64,000 nt of DNA. It comes from G963663735 sp963663735. GTDB lineage: Bacteria; Acidobacteriota; UBA6911; RPQK01; JAPXNP01. Under the pieces are notes generated by a model. It made no database searches, was not told the origin of the DNA, and saw only the letters and a list, made by a program, of their open reading frames with translations. This document shows positions 44,638 through 53,983 of this stretch, piece after piece. The translations under genes and the position numbers were made by a program. How positions within the stretch are numbered: the stretch's first letter is position 1; each line of letters opens with the position of its first letter. The stretch covers positions 1,984,001 to 2,048,000 of the forward strand of contig CAXXHN010000001.1 in assembly GCA_963663735.2 (NCBI GenBank), in the 5' to 3' direction.

Positions 44638-46293
44638 TTACCGGGTATTTTCCCTGGAAGCTTCTACCATGGCCTCTACTTGTGAATCATCGACCCTGTT
44701 CATCAGCGGTTCGAACACATTTATTTCGTGTCCCTTCAGGGGAGTTAAAACAGAATCCCACTGCAGGGGGGCTATTTTCAGGAATTCCTCGGACCGGCGT
44801 GCCGTATCGGGCAAGACAGGTTTAAGGTAGGTAATCAGCACCCTGAAGAGGTTTATCCCCTGGGAACAGACCCAGTGAGCTTTGTCCTGGGTTGCTTCGT
44901 CTTTGACCAGAACCCAGGGTTTTTCCTCATCAATATACTGGTTGGCTTTGTCTGCCAGGCCCATAATCGTGCGCATGGCCCGACTGAATTCCCTGTTTTC
45001 ATAACAGGCAGCTATTTTCTTCCCCTCTTCCAGAAATTCTTCATAAAGTGCGGGATTATCTAACTCGTTGCTCAAGGTATTGTCGAATTTCTTACGCAAG
45101 AATCCGGCACAACGGGAGGCAATATTGACAAATTTTCCTACCAGATCAGAGTTTACCCTGAAAACAAAATCCTCCAGGTTGAGGTTGATATCATCTACTC
45201 CAGGGCCTAGTTTGGCAGTGAAGTAGTACCTCAGGAATTCCGGGTTGAGGTGATCCAGCCAGGTTCTGGCCTTGATAAAGGTGCCCCTGGACTTGGACAT
45301 TTTTTGTCCGCCTACAGTCAGGAAACCGTGGGCGAATACAGCAGTCGGTGTCCGGTAACCGGACCCGGCCAGCATGGCGGGCCAGAACAGGGTATGAAAG
45401 TACGCGATATCTTTACCGATAAAGTGGTACAACTCCCATTCACTGTCTTTTTTCCAGGCTTCATCGAAGTTCAGCCCCTGTTTTTCGCAATACTTTTGGT
45501 AACTTGCCATATACCCGATTGGGGCATCCATCCAGACATAAAAGAATTTTCCTTGAGCTCCGGGGATTTCAAATCCCCAGTATGGAGCATCCCTGGAAAT
45601 ATCCCAGTCCTTGAGCCCGGCATCAAACCATTCCTGTAGTTTATTCCCTATTTCCGGCTGCATTTTGTCGCCGCGGGTCCATTCCTTCAACATCTCTTCA
45701 AAATCAGCCAGCTTGAAAAAATGGTGTTCAGAGTCCCTTTCGGCCGGGGCTTTCCCTGACACGACAGAAACAGGGTCAATCAGGTCGGAGGGGGTATAGG
45801 TGGTACCGCATGATTCACAGGCGTCTCCGTATTGATCCTCAGCTCTGCAGATCGGACAGGTGCCTTTGATGAAACGGTCAGGAAGAAACATTTCCGCCTC
45901 TTCGTCATAAGCCTGGCGAATAGTTTTTTTGGATATGTGACCGTTTTTCTTGAGTTCCTGATAAATCGATTCAGCAAATTTCCGGTTTTCTGGAGAATGG
46001 GTGGTGTAGTAACTGTCAAATTCAATAAGGAAATCACTGAAATCCCTGGTATGGTTTTTCCATACCTCGTCAATAAGTTCCTGAGGTTCTAATCCCTCCT
46101 GGCGGGCCCTGAGCATTATTGGTGTTCCATGGGCGTCGTCAGCGCAGACATATACGCAGGTGTTGCCCATCAGCCTTTGAAAGCGGCACCAGATTTCTGT
46201 TTGCAGATATTCCACCAGGTGCCCTAAATGTATGGGCCCATTGGCATAGGGCAGGGCACTGGTTACCAGTAATTTTCTTTTTTCATTGCTCAT
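44638..46293 (-). CDS. metG: Methionyl-tRNA synthetase
   Basis: MetRS (551 residues) charges tRNA-Met. The class I signature is in ANGPIHLGHLVEYLQ, a zinc knuckle CPIC...CESC lies in the connective domain, and KMSKSRGT is the second class I motif. It lacks the C-terminal tRNA-binding (EMAP/OB) domain present in many bacteria, giving the short form. The start is ATG 46293 with AGGTG just upstream. leuS follows downstream in transcription by 125 bases. Confidence 0.95.
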   Translation of the reverse strand: MSNEKRKLLVTSALPYANGPIHLGHLVEYLQTEIWCRFQRLMGNTCVYVCADDAHGTPIMLRARQEGLEPQELIDEVWKNHTRDFSDFLIEFDSYYTTHSPENRKFAESIYQELKKNGHISKKTIRQAYDEEAEMFLPDRFIKGTCPICRAEDQYGDACESCGTTYTPSDLIDPVSVVSGKAPAERDSEHHFFKLADFEEMLKEWTRGDKMQPEIGNKLQEWFDAGLKDWDISRDAPYWGFEIPGAQGKFFYVWMDAPIGYMASYQKYCEKQGLNFDEAWKKDSEWELYHFIGKDIAYFHTLFWPAMLAGSGYRTPTAVFAHGFLTVGGQKMSKSRGTFIKARTWLDHLNPEFLRYYFTAKLGPGVDDINLNLEDFVFRVNSDLVGKFVNIASRCAGFLRKKFDNTLSNELDNPALYEEFLEEGKKIAACYENREFSRAMRTIMGLADKANQYIDEEKPWVLVKDEATQDKAHWVCSQGINLFRVLITYLKPVLPDTARRSEEFLKIAPLQWDSVLTPLKGHEINVFEPLMNRVDDSQVEAMVEASRENTR

Positions 46294-46418
46294 TCACCTA
46301 TTATCACAGAAAAGGCGGATTTGGCGAAGTGATTAGGGATTATTTGGCTTAAGATTCGAATAACAGCGGGGGTCAAGCTACAGGTCTGGGGGCCTGGAAC
46401 CTGCAGCTAACCTTGTAA

Positions 46419-49067
46419 CTACGCAACCACCAGGCTCACAAGTTTTCCCGGCACATAGATTTCTTTGCGAACCTGGACTCCTTCCAGAAAACGGGCCACA
46501 TTGGCATCCTCCCTGGCCAAAGCCAGGATCGAAGCCTTGTCTGCGTCAGCCGGGACAGTAATTGTTGCCCTCTTTTTTCCGTTTACCTGGACCACTACAT
46601 CAATACTGTCGGTTTTCAGGAGTTCCGGATCATAATCAGGCCAGGGTTCATTGGCCATGGTGTTCTCATGCCCCAGCATGCTCCAGAGCTCTTCGCAAAT
46701 ATGCGGCGCAAAGGGATTAAGGAGGATTAAGAAGGGTTCAATTACGCTTTTGGGCGTTACTTTCCATTTCATGGCGGAATCAATAAAGATCATCATGGCT
46801 GAAATTGCGGTATTGAAGCGCATTTTTTCGATGTCTTCACTGATTTTTTTGATGGCAGTGTGCAGCACCCGTAATTGTTCCCGGCCAGGTTGCACATCCT
46901 GTATAGATGGATTAATTGAAGGTTCAAGGCTGTCGTCATCAGTCACCAGCCTCCATACCCGTGCCAGGAAGCGGTGTACACCATCCACGCCTTTCATGTT
47001 CCAGGGTTTCTCCTGTTCCAGCGGCCCCATGAACATTTCATAAAGACGCAGCGCGTCCGCGCCATATCCCTTGACTATATCATCGGGATTGATAACATTG
47101 CCCCGGCTTTTGCTCATCTTGAAAGCCTTGGCTTCAATTTTTATAGAGGGATCCTCTGTCCAGACAAAGAAATCGCCTTGTTTTTCAACACTGGTTTCAT
47201 TGACAGGTTCCGGGAAAAGATCCTCTCCGGTTTCGCTGTGGATTCCATTGCTTGCGGCCAGGTCGGCGGATACAGGATTTCCTGATTTATCGCGAAAAAG
47301 CCTGTACTCCATTTCGCCCAAAATCATTCCCTGGTGCACCAGCTTGGCAAAAGGTTCTGGTGTGGAGACTACTCCCAGGTCAAAAAGAACCTTATGCCAG
47401 AAACGGGCGTAGAGCAGATGCAACACCGAGTGTTCAGTCCCTCCTACATAGAGGTCTACCGGCATCCAGTACTTTTCCTTTTCAGGGTCAACCAGGTATT
47501 TACTGTTATGAGGGTCAATATATCGCAGGTAATACCAGCAGGAACCGGCCCATTGGGGCATGGTGTTTGTCTCCCTGGTGTATTTTACTCCATCAAGTTC
47601 CCTGAAACGCCATGATTCGGGAGCCCGTGACAAGGGCAGGATTGGTTCAGCATCCGCGCCATAACCTCCGGTAGGTTTGAAATCCTCCATTTCAGGCAGT
47701 TCCACCGGGAGTTCATCTTCCGGAATCCCGATTACTTCTCCATCCGGGCTATGCAGTATAGGGAAGGGTTCACCCCAATAGCGCTGGCGGGAAAAGAGCC
47801 AGTCCCTCATTTTGTAATTGACCTGGCTTTTTCCAAGATTCTCTCCTTCCAGCCATGTAATCATGCTTTTCTGGGCTTCTTCCACATTCATTCCGGTAAT
47901 GCTGTGTCGGTCACTTGAAGAATTTATCAGAATCCCATCCCCGGTATAGGCTGCTGTGCTGATATCCCCGCCGGAGATTACTTCGATGATAGGAAGATTA
48001 AATTTTGTGGCAAATTCGTAGTCCCGCTGGTCGTGAGCCGGAACGGCCATGATGGCACCTGTTCCATAGGTTGAGAGTACATAGTCAGCTATCCATATGG
48101 GGATTGTGGTTCCTGTAGCAGGGTTGACCGCATAGGCTCCGGTGAATACTCCGGACTTGGTTTTTTGCAGTTCAGTCCTTTCCAGATCACTCTTCCGGCT
48201 GGATTCCAGCACATAATTGGCGACCTCTTCCTTTTTCTCATTCGAGACAAGCCTGCTGACAAGCTCATGCTCAGGAGCCAGCACCATGTAGGTGGCTCCA
48301 AAAAGTGTATCCACGCGAGTGGTGAAGACTTTTATGGTTTCACCAGGATGTCCTTCCACCTGGAATATGATTTCTGCTCCCACTGAACGTCCGATCCAGT
48401 TTTGCTGCATAAGCTTGGTGCTGGGAGGCCAGTCAACCAGTTCCAGGTCCTTCAGCAGTGTGTCTGCGTACTCTGTAATCTTCAACATCCATTGTTTCAT
48501 GGGACGCCTGAAAACAGGGTAATCTCCCCGCTCACTCCGCCCTTCAATCACCTCTTCATGGGCCAGTACGGTTCCCAGTTCAGGGCACCAGTTGACTGGA
48601 ACCTCGGCCAGGTAGGCCAGGTCCTTTTTCAGCAACTGCAGAAAGATCCACTGGGTCCATCGAAAATATTGGGGATCAGTGGTGTTTACTTCCCTGTCCC
48701 AGTCATATGAGAACCCCAGGGATTTTAACTGTTCCCGAAACCTGTTGATATTCCTGGCAGTTGTTTCAGCCGGGTGTGTCCCGGTGCTTATGGCATATTG
48801 TTCTGCCGGCAGGCCAAAGGCATCCCAACCCATGGGGTGGAGAACATTGAATCCCTTCATCCTCTTATAGCGGGCCACTATGTCTGTGGCAGTGTATCCC
48901 TCTGGATGCCCGACATGAAGGCCAGCCCCGCTGGGATAAGGGAACATGTCAAGGACAAAAAATTTCGGCCTGGATGTATCAATATCCTCAGGGGTCCGGA
49001 ATGTTTTATTTTCGTCCCAGTATTTCTGCCATTTTTTTTCAATTTGTTGGAATGGATACCTGGCCAT
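46419..49067 (-). CDS. leuS: Leucyl-tRNA synthetase
   Basis: LeuRS, 882 residues. Class I motif 1 is HVGHPEGYTATD, and the editing (CP1) domain contains the threonine-rich FTTRVDTLFGATYMVLAPEH. KMSKSRGNVINPDD is the second motif, and anticodon-binding and C-terminal domains complete the enzyme. The length is normal for the single-chain bacterial form. ATG 49067 has AGGAA about ten bases upstream. It is oriented like metG, so one transcript could carry leuS then metG. Upstream lies the 448-base region described separately. Confidence 0.96.
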   Translation of the reverse strand: MARYPFQQIEKKWQKYWDENKTFRTPEDIDTSRPKFFVLDMFPYPSGAGLHVGHPEGYTATDIVARYKRMKGFNVLHPMGWDAFGLPAEQYAISTGTHPAETTARNINRFREQLKSLGFSYDWDREVNTTDPQYFRWTQWIFLQLLKKDLAYLAEVPVNWCPELGTVLAHEEVIEGRSERGDYPVFRRPMKQWMLKITEYADTLLKDLELVDWPPSTKLMQQNWIGRSVGAEIIFQVEGHPGETIKVFTTRVDTLFGATYMVLAPEHELVSRLVSNEKKEEVANYVLESSRKSDLERTELQKTKSGVFTGAYAVNPATGTTIPIWIADYVLSTYGTGAIMAVPAHDQRDYEFATKFNLPIIEVISGGDISTAAYTGDGILINSSSDRHSITGMNVEEAQKSMITWLEGENLGKSQVNYKMRDWLFSRQRYWGEPFPILHSPDGEVIGIPEDELPVELPEMEDFKPTGGYGADAEPILPLSRAPESWRFRELDGVKYTRETNTMPQWAGSCWYYLRYIDPHNSKYLVDPEKEKYWMPVDLYVGGTEHSVLHLLYARFWHKVLFDLGVVSTPEPFAKLVHQGMILGEMEYRLFRDKSGNPVSADLAASNGIHSETGEDLFPEPVNETSVEKQGDFFVWTEDPSIKIEAKAFKMSKSRGNVINPDDIVKGYGADALRLYEMFMGPLEQEKPWNMKGVDGVHRFLARVWRLVTDDDSLEPSINPSIQDVQPGREQLRVLHTAIKKISEDIEKMRFNTAISAMMIFIDSAMKWKVTPKSVIEPFLILLNPFAPHICEELWSMLGHENTMANEPWPDYDPELLKTDSIDVVVQVNGKKRATITVPADADKASILALAREDANVARFLEGVQVRKEIYVPGKLVSLVVA

Positions 49068-49147
49068 ATTTTAATTCCTGTTGTGTTTTGAGTCTTTCTG
49101 AAAAACAATGCCGGCTGATATGTCCAGTTATTCATACACAAGAACTC

Positions 49148-49252
49148 AACCCGCATTCCTCACCAGCTGACCGCCGTTGTAAACCTGGCCATAAACCTGT
49201 TCATGGCAGAGGCTCTACGTCTCACCACGCAACTCTTTGAGAAATGCGGGTT
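49148..49252. repeat. Imperfect 15-bp inverted repeat around about 75 bases
   Basis: AACCCGCATTCCTCA (49148-49162) and TGAGAAATGCGGGTT (49238-49252) are complementary at 14 of 15 positions. The unit is similar to the short repeat at 11388 and 22308. It could be a non-autonomous element or a structured RNA. Confidence 0.5.
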
Positions 49253-49444
49253 ACCTATGGTATTAACTGAGAAATGCCTGCATTATTTTGAAGTGTTAAT
49301 TATAGACAGCCACAGGGTTCAAGTCGAATATTGATAGTTTTAGGATCATAAACTTGAATTTATTCAGGAAATGCCTATAATTTATTAACTTCAAGTCCGG
49401 CATTCAGCCGGGTTCATCTGGAGTTGCAATAAAAGGTCTTATAG

Positions 49445-49470
49445 TTATAAACTGTTTTATAATTTATAAT
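49445..49470 (+). promoter_or_regulatory. AT-rich palindrome and -10 boxes upstream of rpsN
   Basis: TTATAAA (49445-49451) and TTTATAA (49456-49462) form a perfect palindrome with a 4-base spacer. Two TATAAT boxes (49458-49463 and 49465-49470) overlap or adjoin it, and no clear -35 is seen. The geometry suits an operator for a Fur/Zur-type repressor on the rpsN promoter. AAGGAG-C-CTCCTT at 49486-49498 is a second small palindrome. Confidence 0.5.
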
Positions 49471-49515
49471 TCTCAGGATACATTAAAGGAGCCTCCTTAA
49501 CGGAGCAGGTGTTTT

Positions 49516-49821
49516 ATGGCAAAGAAAAGCATGATTGCGAAGAATGAAGAGCGTAAAAGAATAGTAGCAAAGTATCTCCCGAAGAGAATTGAGCTTAAAG
49601 CTGTTATGAGTGATACAGAACGAACTCCGGAAGAACGTGCTGAAGCAGGACGCAAATTGCGGAAGCTTCCCCGGAATTCGTGCCCTAACAGAGTGCGCAG
49701 CAGGTGTCATTTGACCGGTAGGGCTCGCGGTGTTTACCGGAAGTTCGGCCTTAGCAGGATTGCTTTTCGTGAACTTTCCCTTGAAGGGGATATCCCAGGA
49801 ATCACCAAAGCAAGCTGGTAA
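49516..49821 (+). CDS. rpsN: 30S ribosomal protein S14 (zinc-free, long form)
   Basis: S14 of 101 residues, the length of the E. coli protein. KKSMIAKNEERK, LPRNSCPNRVRSRC, KFGLSRIAFREL and GITKASW at the end are typical of the form without the four-cysteine zinc site. It is alone here, outside any ribosomal protein operon. In some bacteria a separate zinc-free S14 is a paralogue repressed by Zur and made when zinc is scarce, but it may also be the only copy. The ribosome site is GGAG at 49502-49505. A strong terminator follows. Confidence 0.93.
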   Translation: MAKKSMIAKNEERKRIVAKYLPKRIELKAVMSDTERTPEERAEAGRKLRKLPRNSCPNRVRSRCHLTGRARGVYRKFGLSRIAFRELSLEGDIPGITKASW

Positions 49822-49871
49822 GAAACCTGAATATTATCCGGGATGCAGGATATACTGCTAAAGTTTTATTG

Positions 49872-49912
49872 ATCCCCATCTGGAAATTTGATCCAGATGG
49901 GGATTTTTTTTT
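49872..49912 (+). terminator. Intrinsic terminator of rpsN
   Basis: ATCCCCATCTGG (49872-49883) pairs with CCAGATGGGGAT (49893-49904), a perfect 12-bp stem with a 9-base loop, followed by a run of T to 49912. Confidence 0.92.
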
Positions 49913-50114
49913 GTAACTGAGATTTTACAGGGATTTGGATAATGCATGGATTTGCTCCACCCCCCGTATCTGGCTTTGATGCCTGGGGTTATCAAATATC
50001 AGGATCAGGAAGAACAAGGCCCCTGGGATAATCAGGTAATCAGGTGGAAAATGACTCCCGCGGCCGGTCAACATTATTTAACACCAACCACTTCAAGGCT
50101 GATAAAATATTGGC

Positions 50115-50678
50115 ATGAGACGGAATATTAAATCATTACTGGTGCTCTTTCTGGCAGTTGGTTTTTTTACTCATCCTGCTCTCTCAGCTCAGGAACTGGA
50201 ATCATCCTCCTATCACCTCTTCCTTGATTATGATTTTGCTATCACTTTTGAAGTGGTGAAGGATGGGAAGCAGGTAACACCTATCCTGAATATAATTGCT
50301 TTCGGCGGGGGTTCATGGGAGATTTCGCCTCCCGATTTGAAGATCCTTAATAACAAGGGAATCTATGTGCCGGATCTCCGTTTCTCATTTGATACCGGCG
50401 GCGGGAGCCAGCCTTATGTTTCCACCTACATGAAAATAACGGGGGGAGATTATGTCGGGGTGGATCTCATCGGGGACTTTAAAGATTATAAGGAACCAAA
50501 ATTAGTCCGAATCAGGATTGGAAAGGAATGGTTTGAACTGACCCCCGTTGCGCCAGAAGCTTTTGACACAGTCATAGAGGGCTTAAACCAGCTTGATTTG
50601 AGAAACCCTGACCTGGTGACAGCCTTCAAAGAATTGAACCTGCCCATAATCGGAGACAGGACTCTGATAGATGAATAA
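50115..50678 (+). CDS. Exported protein of unknown function
   Basis: A 187-residue protein with a signal peptide cleaved after PALSA (about residue 25). The mature part is rich in beta strands (YHLFLDYDFAITFEVV, PDLRFSFDTGGG, YVSTYMKITGG, LVRIRIGKEWFEL) and ends in a short helix-rich segment. No catalytic motif is seen and no family recognised. It overlaps the following lipoprotein gene by eight bases (ATGAATAA), so the two are coupled. The start is ATG 50115. Confidence 0.55.
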   Translation: MRRNIKSLLVLFLAVGFFTHPALSAQELESSSYHLFLDYDFAITFEVVKDGKQVTPILNIIAFGGGSWEISPPDLKILNNKGIYVPDLRFSFDTGGGSQPYVSTYMKITGGDYVGVDLIGDFKDYKEPKLVRIRIGKEWFELTPVAPEAFDTVIEGLNQLDLRNPDLVTAFKELNLPIIGDRTLIDE

Positions 50679-51510
50679 CCGGCTTGAGATTATTTTAATA
50701 TCAGTGCTGCTTCTCCCATTTGTTTCCGCCCTCCAGGCCTGCGGGCCGGGTAACAGCAACAACCCTGAAATGATACTTCCCGACAAGGTGGAATCACTGG
50801 GTGTTGAGATTGTACATACCTATCCTCACGACAGGCAAGCTTATACCCAGGGGCTCCTTTGGGAGAAAGGGTGGATTTATGAGAGTACCGGTAGAAACGG
50901 GCAGTCAGGGATCAGAGTTTACAGGCCCGGGGAGGATCCAGATGCTGTCAGGACGGTGTTGCCAAGGGAATTTTTTGGTGAAGGATTAGCCAAGATAGGA
51001 CCCAGATTATACATGCTGACCTGGAGAGCGGAGAAGGCCTTTGTTTTTGAGTCCGGGACCTTTAAGCAGACCGGGGAATTCAGTTACAGCGGAGAAGGGT
51101 GGGGCCTTTGTCATGATGGACGATGGCTGATCATGAGTGATGGTTCTGACACCCTTACCTACCGGGATCCCATGAATTTTAAAGCCTGGAAAAAGCTGGA
51201 GGTGCGGATGGGTGATGAGCCGGTGACTTCTCTGAATGAACTGGAATTCGCCGGGGGGTATATTTATGCCAATGTGTGGCAGCGTGACTACCTGGTCAAG
51301 ATTGATCCTGATTCCGGAGAGGTAGTGGGAGTTATCGAGACCTCTCAGCTGCCTTACCAGAGCCGGATACCGGGGGATGACGTCCTGAATGGAATTGCCT
51401 ACATTCCAGAAAGAGATACTTTCCTGCTGACTGGAAAATTGTGGCCTGAGATTTATGAAGTCAGAATAGTGAGAGCTGATTCTCCGGGTGGTTCCAGGAA
51501 TCTTCGGTAA
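50671..51510 (+). CDS. Glutaminyl-peptide cyclotransferase-like lipoprotein
   Basis: A 279-residue exported protein of the plant-type glutaminyl cyclase family, a five-bladed propeller that converts N-terminal Gln to pyroglutamate. A lipobox ending at Cys24 (ALQAC) follows the signal. Family features are HDRQAYTQGLLWEKGWIYESTG, GEGLAKIG, LNELEFAGGYIYANVW and LNGIAYIPERDTFLLTGK. ATG 50671 overlaps the upstream gene by eight bases. Many bacterial homologues are of untested activity. Confidence 0.82.
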   Translation: MNNRLEIILISVLLLPFVSALQACGPGNSNNPEMILPDKVESLGVEIVHTYPHDRQAYTQGLLWEKGWIYESTGRNGQSGIRVYRPGEDPDAVRTVLPREFFGEGLAKIGPRLYMLTWRAEKAFVFESGTFKQTGEFSYSGEGWGLCHDGRWLIMSDGSDTLTYRDPMNFKAWKKLEVRMGDEPVTSLNELEFAGGYIYANVWQRDYLVKIDPDSGEVVGVIETSQLPYQSRIPGDDVLNGIAYIPERDTFLLTGKLWPEIYEVRIVRADSPGGSRNLR

Positions 51511-51577
51511 AGGAAAAGCCTCAATAAGTTTCAGATTTCTTCTTTTCTCTGGACGCTTCTTCCTTCATAATGTAAGG

Positions 51578-52342
51578 ATGTTTCAATCAAAAGAGTCTTT
51601 ACGTGTAGTGGGTATGATTCCAGCCCGGTATGCATCTTCCCGGTTTCCGGGTAAGCCTCTTGCTGACATACAGGGTAAAACCATGATCCAAAGGGTTTAT
51701 GAACAGAGCACTAAAGCACTGTCCCTGGATGGAGTATATGTTGCAACCGATGACTTGAGGATTGCCGACGAAGTAAGGTCCTTCGGGGGAGAGTGCCTGA
51801 TGACATCAGCGGATCATGTAAGCGGAACTGACCGCCTTGCCGAAGCCATCGGTTACGTGGATGCTGATATTGTGGTCAATATCCAGGGGGATCAACCTTT
51901 TATTGAACCTCGCATGATTGATGAAGCCGTGCAACCCCTGCTGGATAATCGAGATCTTCCCATGGCAACATTAATGCGGAAGATTACTGACCCCAGGGAT
52001 TTCAACAATCCCAACGTTGTCAAGGTTGTTACTGATACCAAAGGTTATGCCTTGTATTTTTCCAGGTCCCGTATTCCCTACCCCAGAAATGAAGACTCAG
52101 CCTGTGTCTATGAACATATAGGCCTTTATGTTTATCGGAAAGATTTTTTGTGCCTGCTGGCCATTTTGGCACCAACCAGGCTTGAGAGAATAGAGTTTCT
52201 GGAGCAGCTGAGAGTTATTGAAAACGGATATAAGATCAATGTGGTTGAGACAAAATGCATGTCCTCAGAGTTAAGCGGATTCAGTGTTGATACCCCGGAT
52301 GATCTTGAAAGGATTCAGGAGATACTCGATAAAATCAGCTGA
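51578..52342 (+). CDS. kdsB: 3-deoxy-manno-octulosonate cytidylyltransferase (CMP-KDO synthetase)
   Basis: KdsB activates KDO with CTP for attachment to lipid A, so the cell makes lipopolysaccharide. The N-terminal nucleotidyltransferase motif is MIPARYASSRFPGKPLADI. DADIVVNIQGDQPFI, LYFSRSRIPYPR and YEHIGLYVYRKDFL follow. At 254 residues it is normal length. ATG 51578 starts the conserved region; the in-frame ATG 51488 lies inside the upstream gene and is discounted. The ribosome site is weak (TAAGG close by). Confidence 0.92.
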   Translation: MFQSKESLRVVGMIPARYASSRFPGKPLADIQGKTMIQRVYEQSTKALSLDGVYVATDDLRIADEVRSFGGECLMTSADHVSGTDRLAEAIGYVDADIVVNIQGDQPFIEPRMIDEAVQPLLDNRDLPMATLMRKITDPRDFNNPNVVKVVTDTKGYALYFSRSRIPYPRNEDSACVYEHIGLYVYRKDFLCLLAILAPTRLERIEFLEQLRVIENGYKINVVETKCMSSELSGFSVDTPDDLERIQEILDKIS

Positions 52343-52454
52343 GTGTTTTAAAAGATGGATTTGCCGGGATTGATAAAATTTTTACTGCATTCGGAAATTC
52401 TCACAAACAGGGTCCTTCCAATGGTCATTCCAACGATTTTCCCAGGAGATTTTC

Positions 52455-53654
52455 ATGATTGAATCCTTTCAGCGCAGGTTCATAAAGGGACTTAAATCCG
52501 GATTTTCGCCTGAAAGTCTGGAAAATCTGGAGAGCGCTGTTGATGCAATCACCTCGACTAAGCAATCCGGAGGCCGGGTTGTTGTGGTTACTGGAAGCGG
52601 GCCTAACCTGCATGAGGGTGTAACCACCCTTATCGCTGAGCTGATGCGTAAAGGGATAGTAGATGGAGTGACCACCAGTTCCGCGGTCGTAGCCCATGAA
52701 ATGGCGGGAGTTCTGGACCGCGTCAGGAGGGTGAACGGAGTGGCTGCGGGATTCCCTCCCGAAACACTTCCCCATGGAGGGCACTTTGAGCTGTCGCTTG
52801 GTGATGAAAATCGATTTCAGGCCATGGAAAAAGACATCAGCCTGGACTGGGAGCTGATTGAAAGATTGAGGGTTCTTCCGGGTGAGGAGATTATCAAGGC
52901 GGCAGGTAACATGGGTTATCCCGTGGGGCTGTGGATAGAAAGAATCTCCGAAAAAATATTGTCCATTTGCCAGTCCGAGGGCAGGTTATTTGAAGAAGTT
53001 GCTGCTGCTGCTGCTGATGCCCGAACCATGCTCGGCTCAGGTTTTGAGTGCGGGATTCCGGTTGTAGTGACAGTCCCACAGATGGTGGGAGGCGGCAGTG
53101 TGGGCATTTCCGTTGGGGACAGTGTTCCTGTCAGGGAACGCTGTGAAAGAATTGCCGGGATGATGGATAGCGCTGACCTGATCATTGAATCAGCGGTGGC
53201 GCTGACCCAGGAAATACACGACGGGCCATTTGAAACTTTCACAGGGCACGGGATCTGGGAAGCCTGGCGTGAGGGCCGGAGCTATTCCCTGGAAGGGAAG
53301 AAGCTGATACGCATTGATCTGGATCCGGTTCTTGCGGAAGCCTGGAAAGCCCAGCGACAGGATAGTTTAGTGCAGCAGGCCATCAACTGCGGCCTCCCTA
53401 AAACCAAACTGCTGAATGTTCCTTTCCGTATGGAAATGTCGGGATTTGCCCGGCTGCCCGGCAGTATCCCTGTCTGTGCGGATATCGGAAAAGCATGGCC
53501 GGTTATTGCCTTGCAGGTTTCTGAGAATCTGGGCATTGAACTGGATTTTGTTTCTTTTCCCCAGGAATCGGAATATGGAAAGGATATGAGAAACTGGATA
53601 GTCGACGAAATCGGGCCGATTGACAGGGACAGGATCAATGGAATTGACGATTGA
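52455..53654 (+). CDS. Uncharacterised conserved protein
   Basis: A 399-residue soluble protein that I cannot assign. The N-terminal part has a nucleotide-fold-like pattern: GGRVVVVTGSGPNLHEGVTT followed by a helix and KGIVDGVTTSSAVVAHEM. In arrangement this recalls deoxyhypusine-synthase-like Rossmann folds, but no catalytic lysine motif was found. The middle holds GFECGIPVVVTVPQMVGGGSVGIS and DSADLIIESAVALTQEIHDGPFETF. The ribosome site AGGAG is eight bases upstream of ATG 52455. It is between kdsB and the convergent IclR gene; no functional link is evident. Confidence 0.6.
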   Translation: MIESFQRRFIKGLKSGFSPESLENLESAVDAITSTKQSGGRVVVVTGSGPNLHEGVTTLIAELMRKGIVDGVTTSSAVVAHEMAGVLDRVRRVNGVAAGFPPETLPHGGHFELSLGDENRFQAMEKDISLDWELIERLRVLPGEEIIKAAGNMGYPVGLWIERISEKILSICQSEGRLFEEVAAAAADARTMLGSGFECGIPVVVTVPQMVGGGSVGISVGDSVPVRERCERIAGMMDSADLIIESAVALTQEIHDGPFETFTGHGIWEAWREGRSYSLEGKKLIRIDLDPVLAEAWKAQRQDSLVQQAINCGLPKTKLLNVPFRMEMSGFARLPGSIPVCADIGKAWPVIALQVSENLGIELDFVSFPQESEYGKDMRNWIVDEIGPIDRDRINGIDD

Positions 53655-53983
53655 CGATTACGACGGCATAAACCTCTAGCTTATGAACGGTCACGGGCGG
53701 CAGGCAACCGGATGAGGGTGGCTGGGAACCGAAGGATTTCTCGGTATCAGAACTGAATATTATTGAATGGGATTTTTACAATAACCGATACCTTGGGCCG
53801 CACGGAAATGCCCTGAAAACCTGGGAATGCCGAAGTCCGGATGTCAATTTCCGAATGTAGCACGGCTTGCTCCCGCAATCTCAAAACTGTTGTGCGTCCT
53901 GGCGGACAGGTCCCGAGAAGGTACGTTCTTCCACCTGAAACCTGCTCCCCGCGACTTTCCTGGGCAGGTATTCCGGTTCTTCT
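53655..53983. other. Intergenic region between convergent genes
   Basis: These 329 bases hold a short tandem repeat, TTGACGATTGACGATTACGACG, across the preceding stop near 53643-53664, and no gene. Several short open frames here are not gene-like. Confidence 0.35.

Larger units (their letters stand above)
49068..49515. other. Divergent intergenic region between leuS and rpsN
   Basis: These 448 bases contain a long imperfect inverted repeat (49148-49252), a repeat of TGAGAAATGC at 49238 and 49268, an AT-rich palindrome with two TATAAT boxes (49445-49470) and the rpsN ribosome site. No further gene is evident. Confidence 0.5.

Noticed and set aside
53643..53664. The short TTGACGATTGACG tandem as a CRISPR or plasmid iteron
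   Set aside because: Only about two units are present, at the end of a coding region, with no spacers or replication genes.
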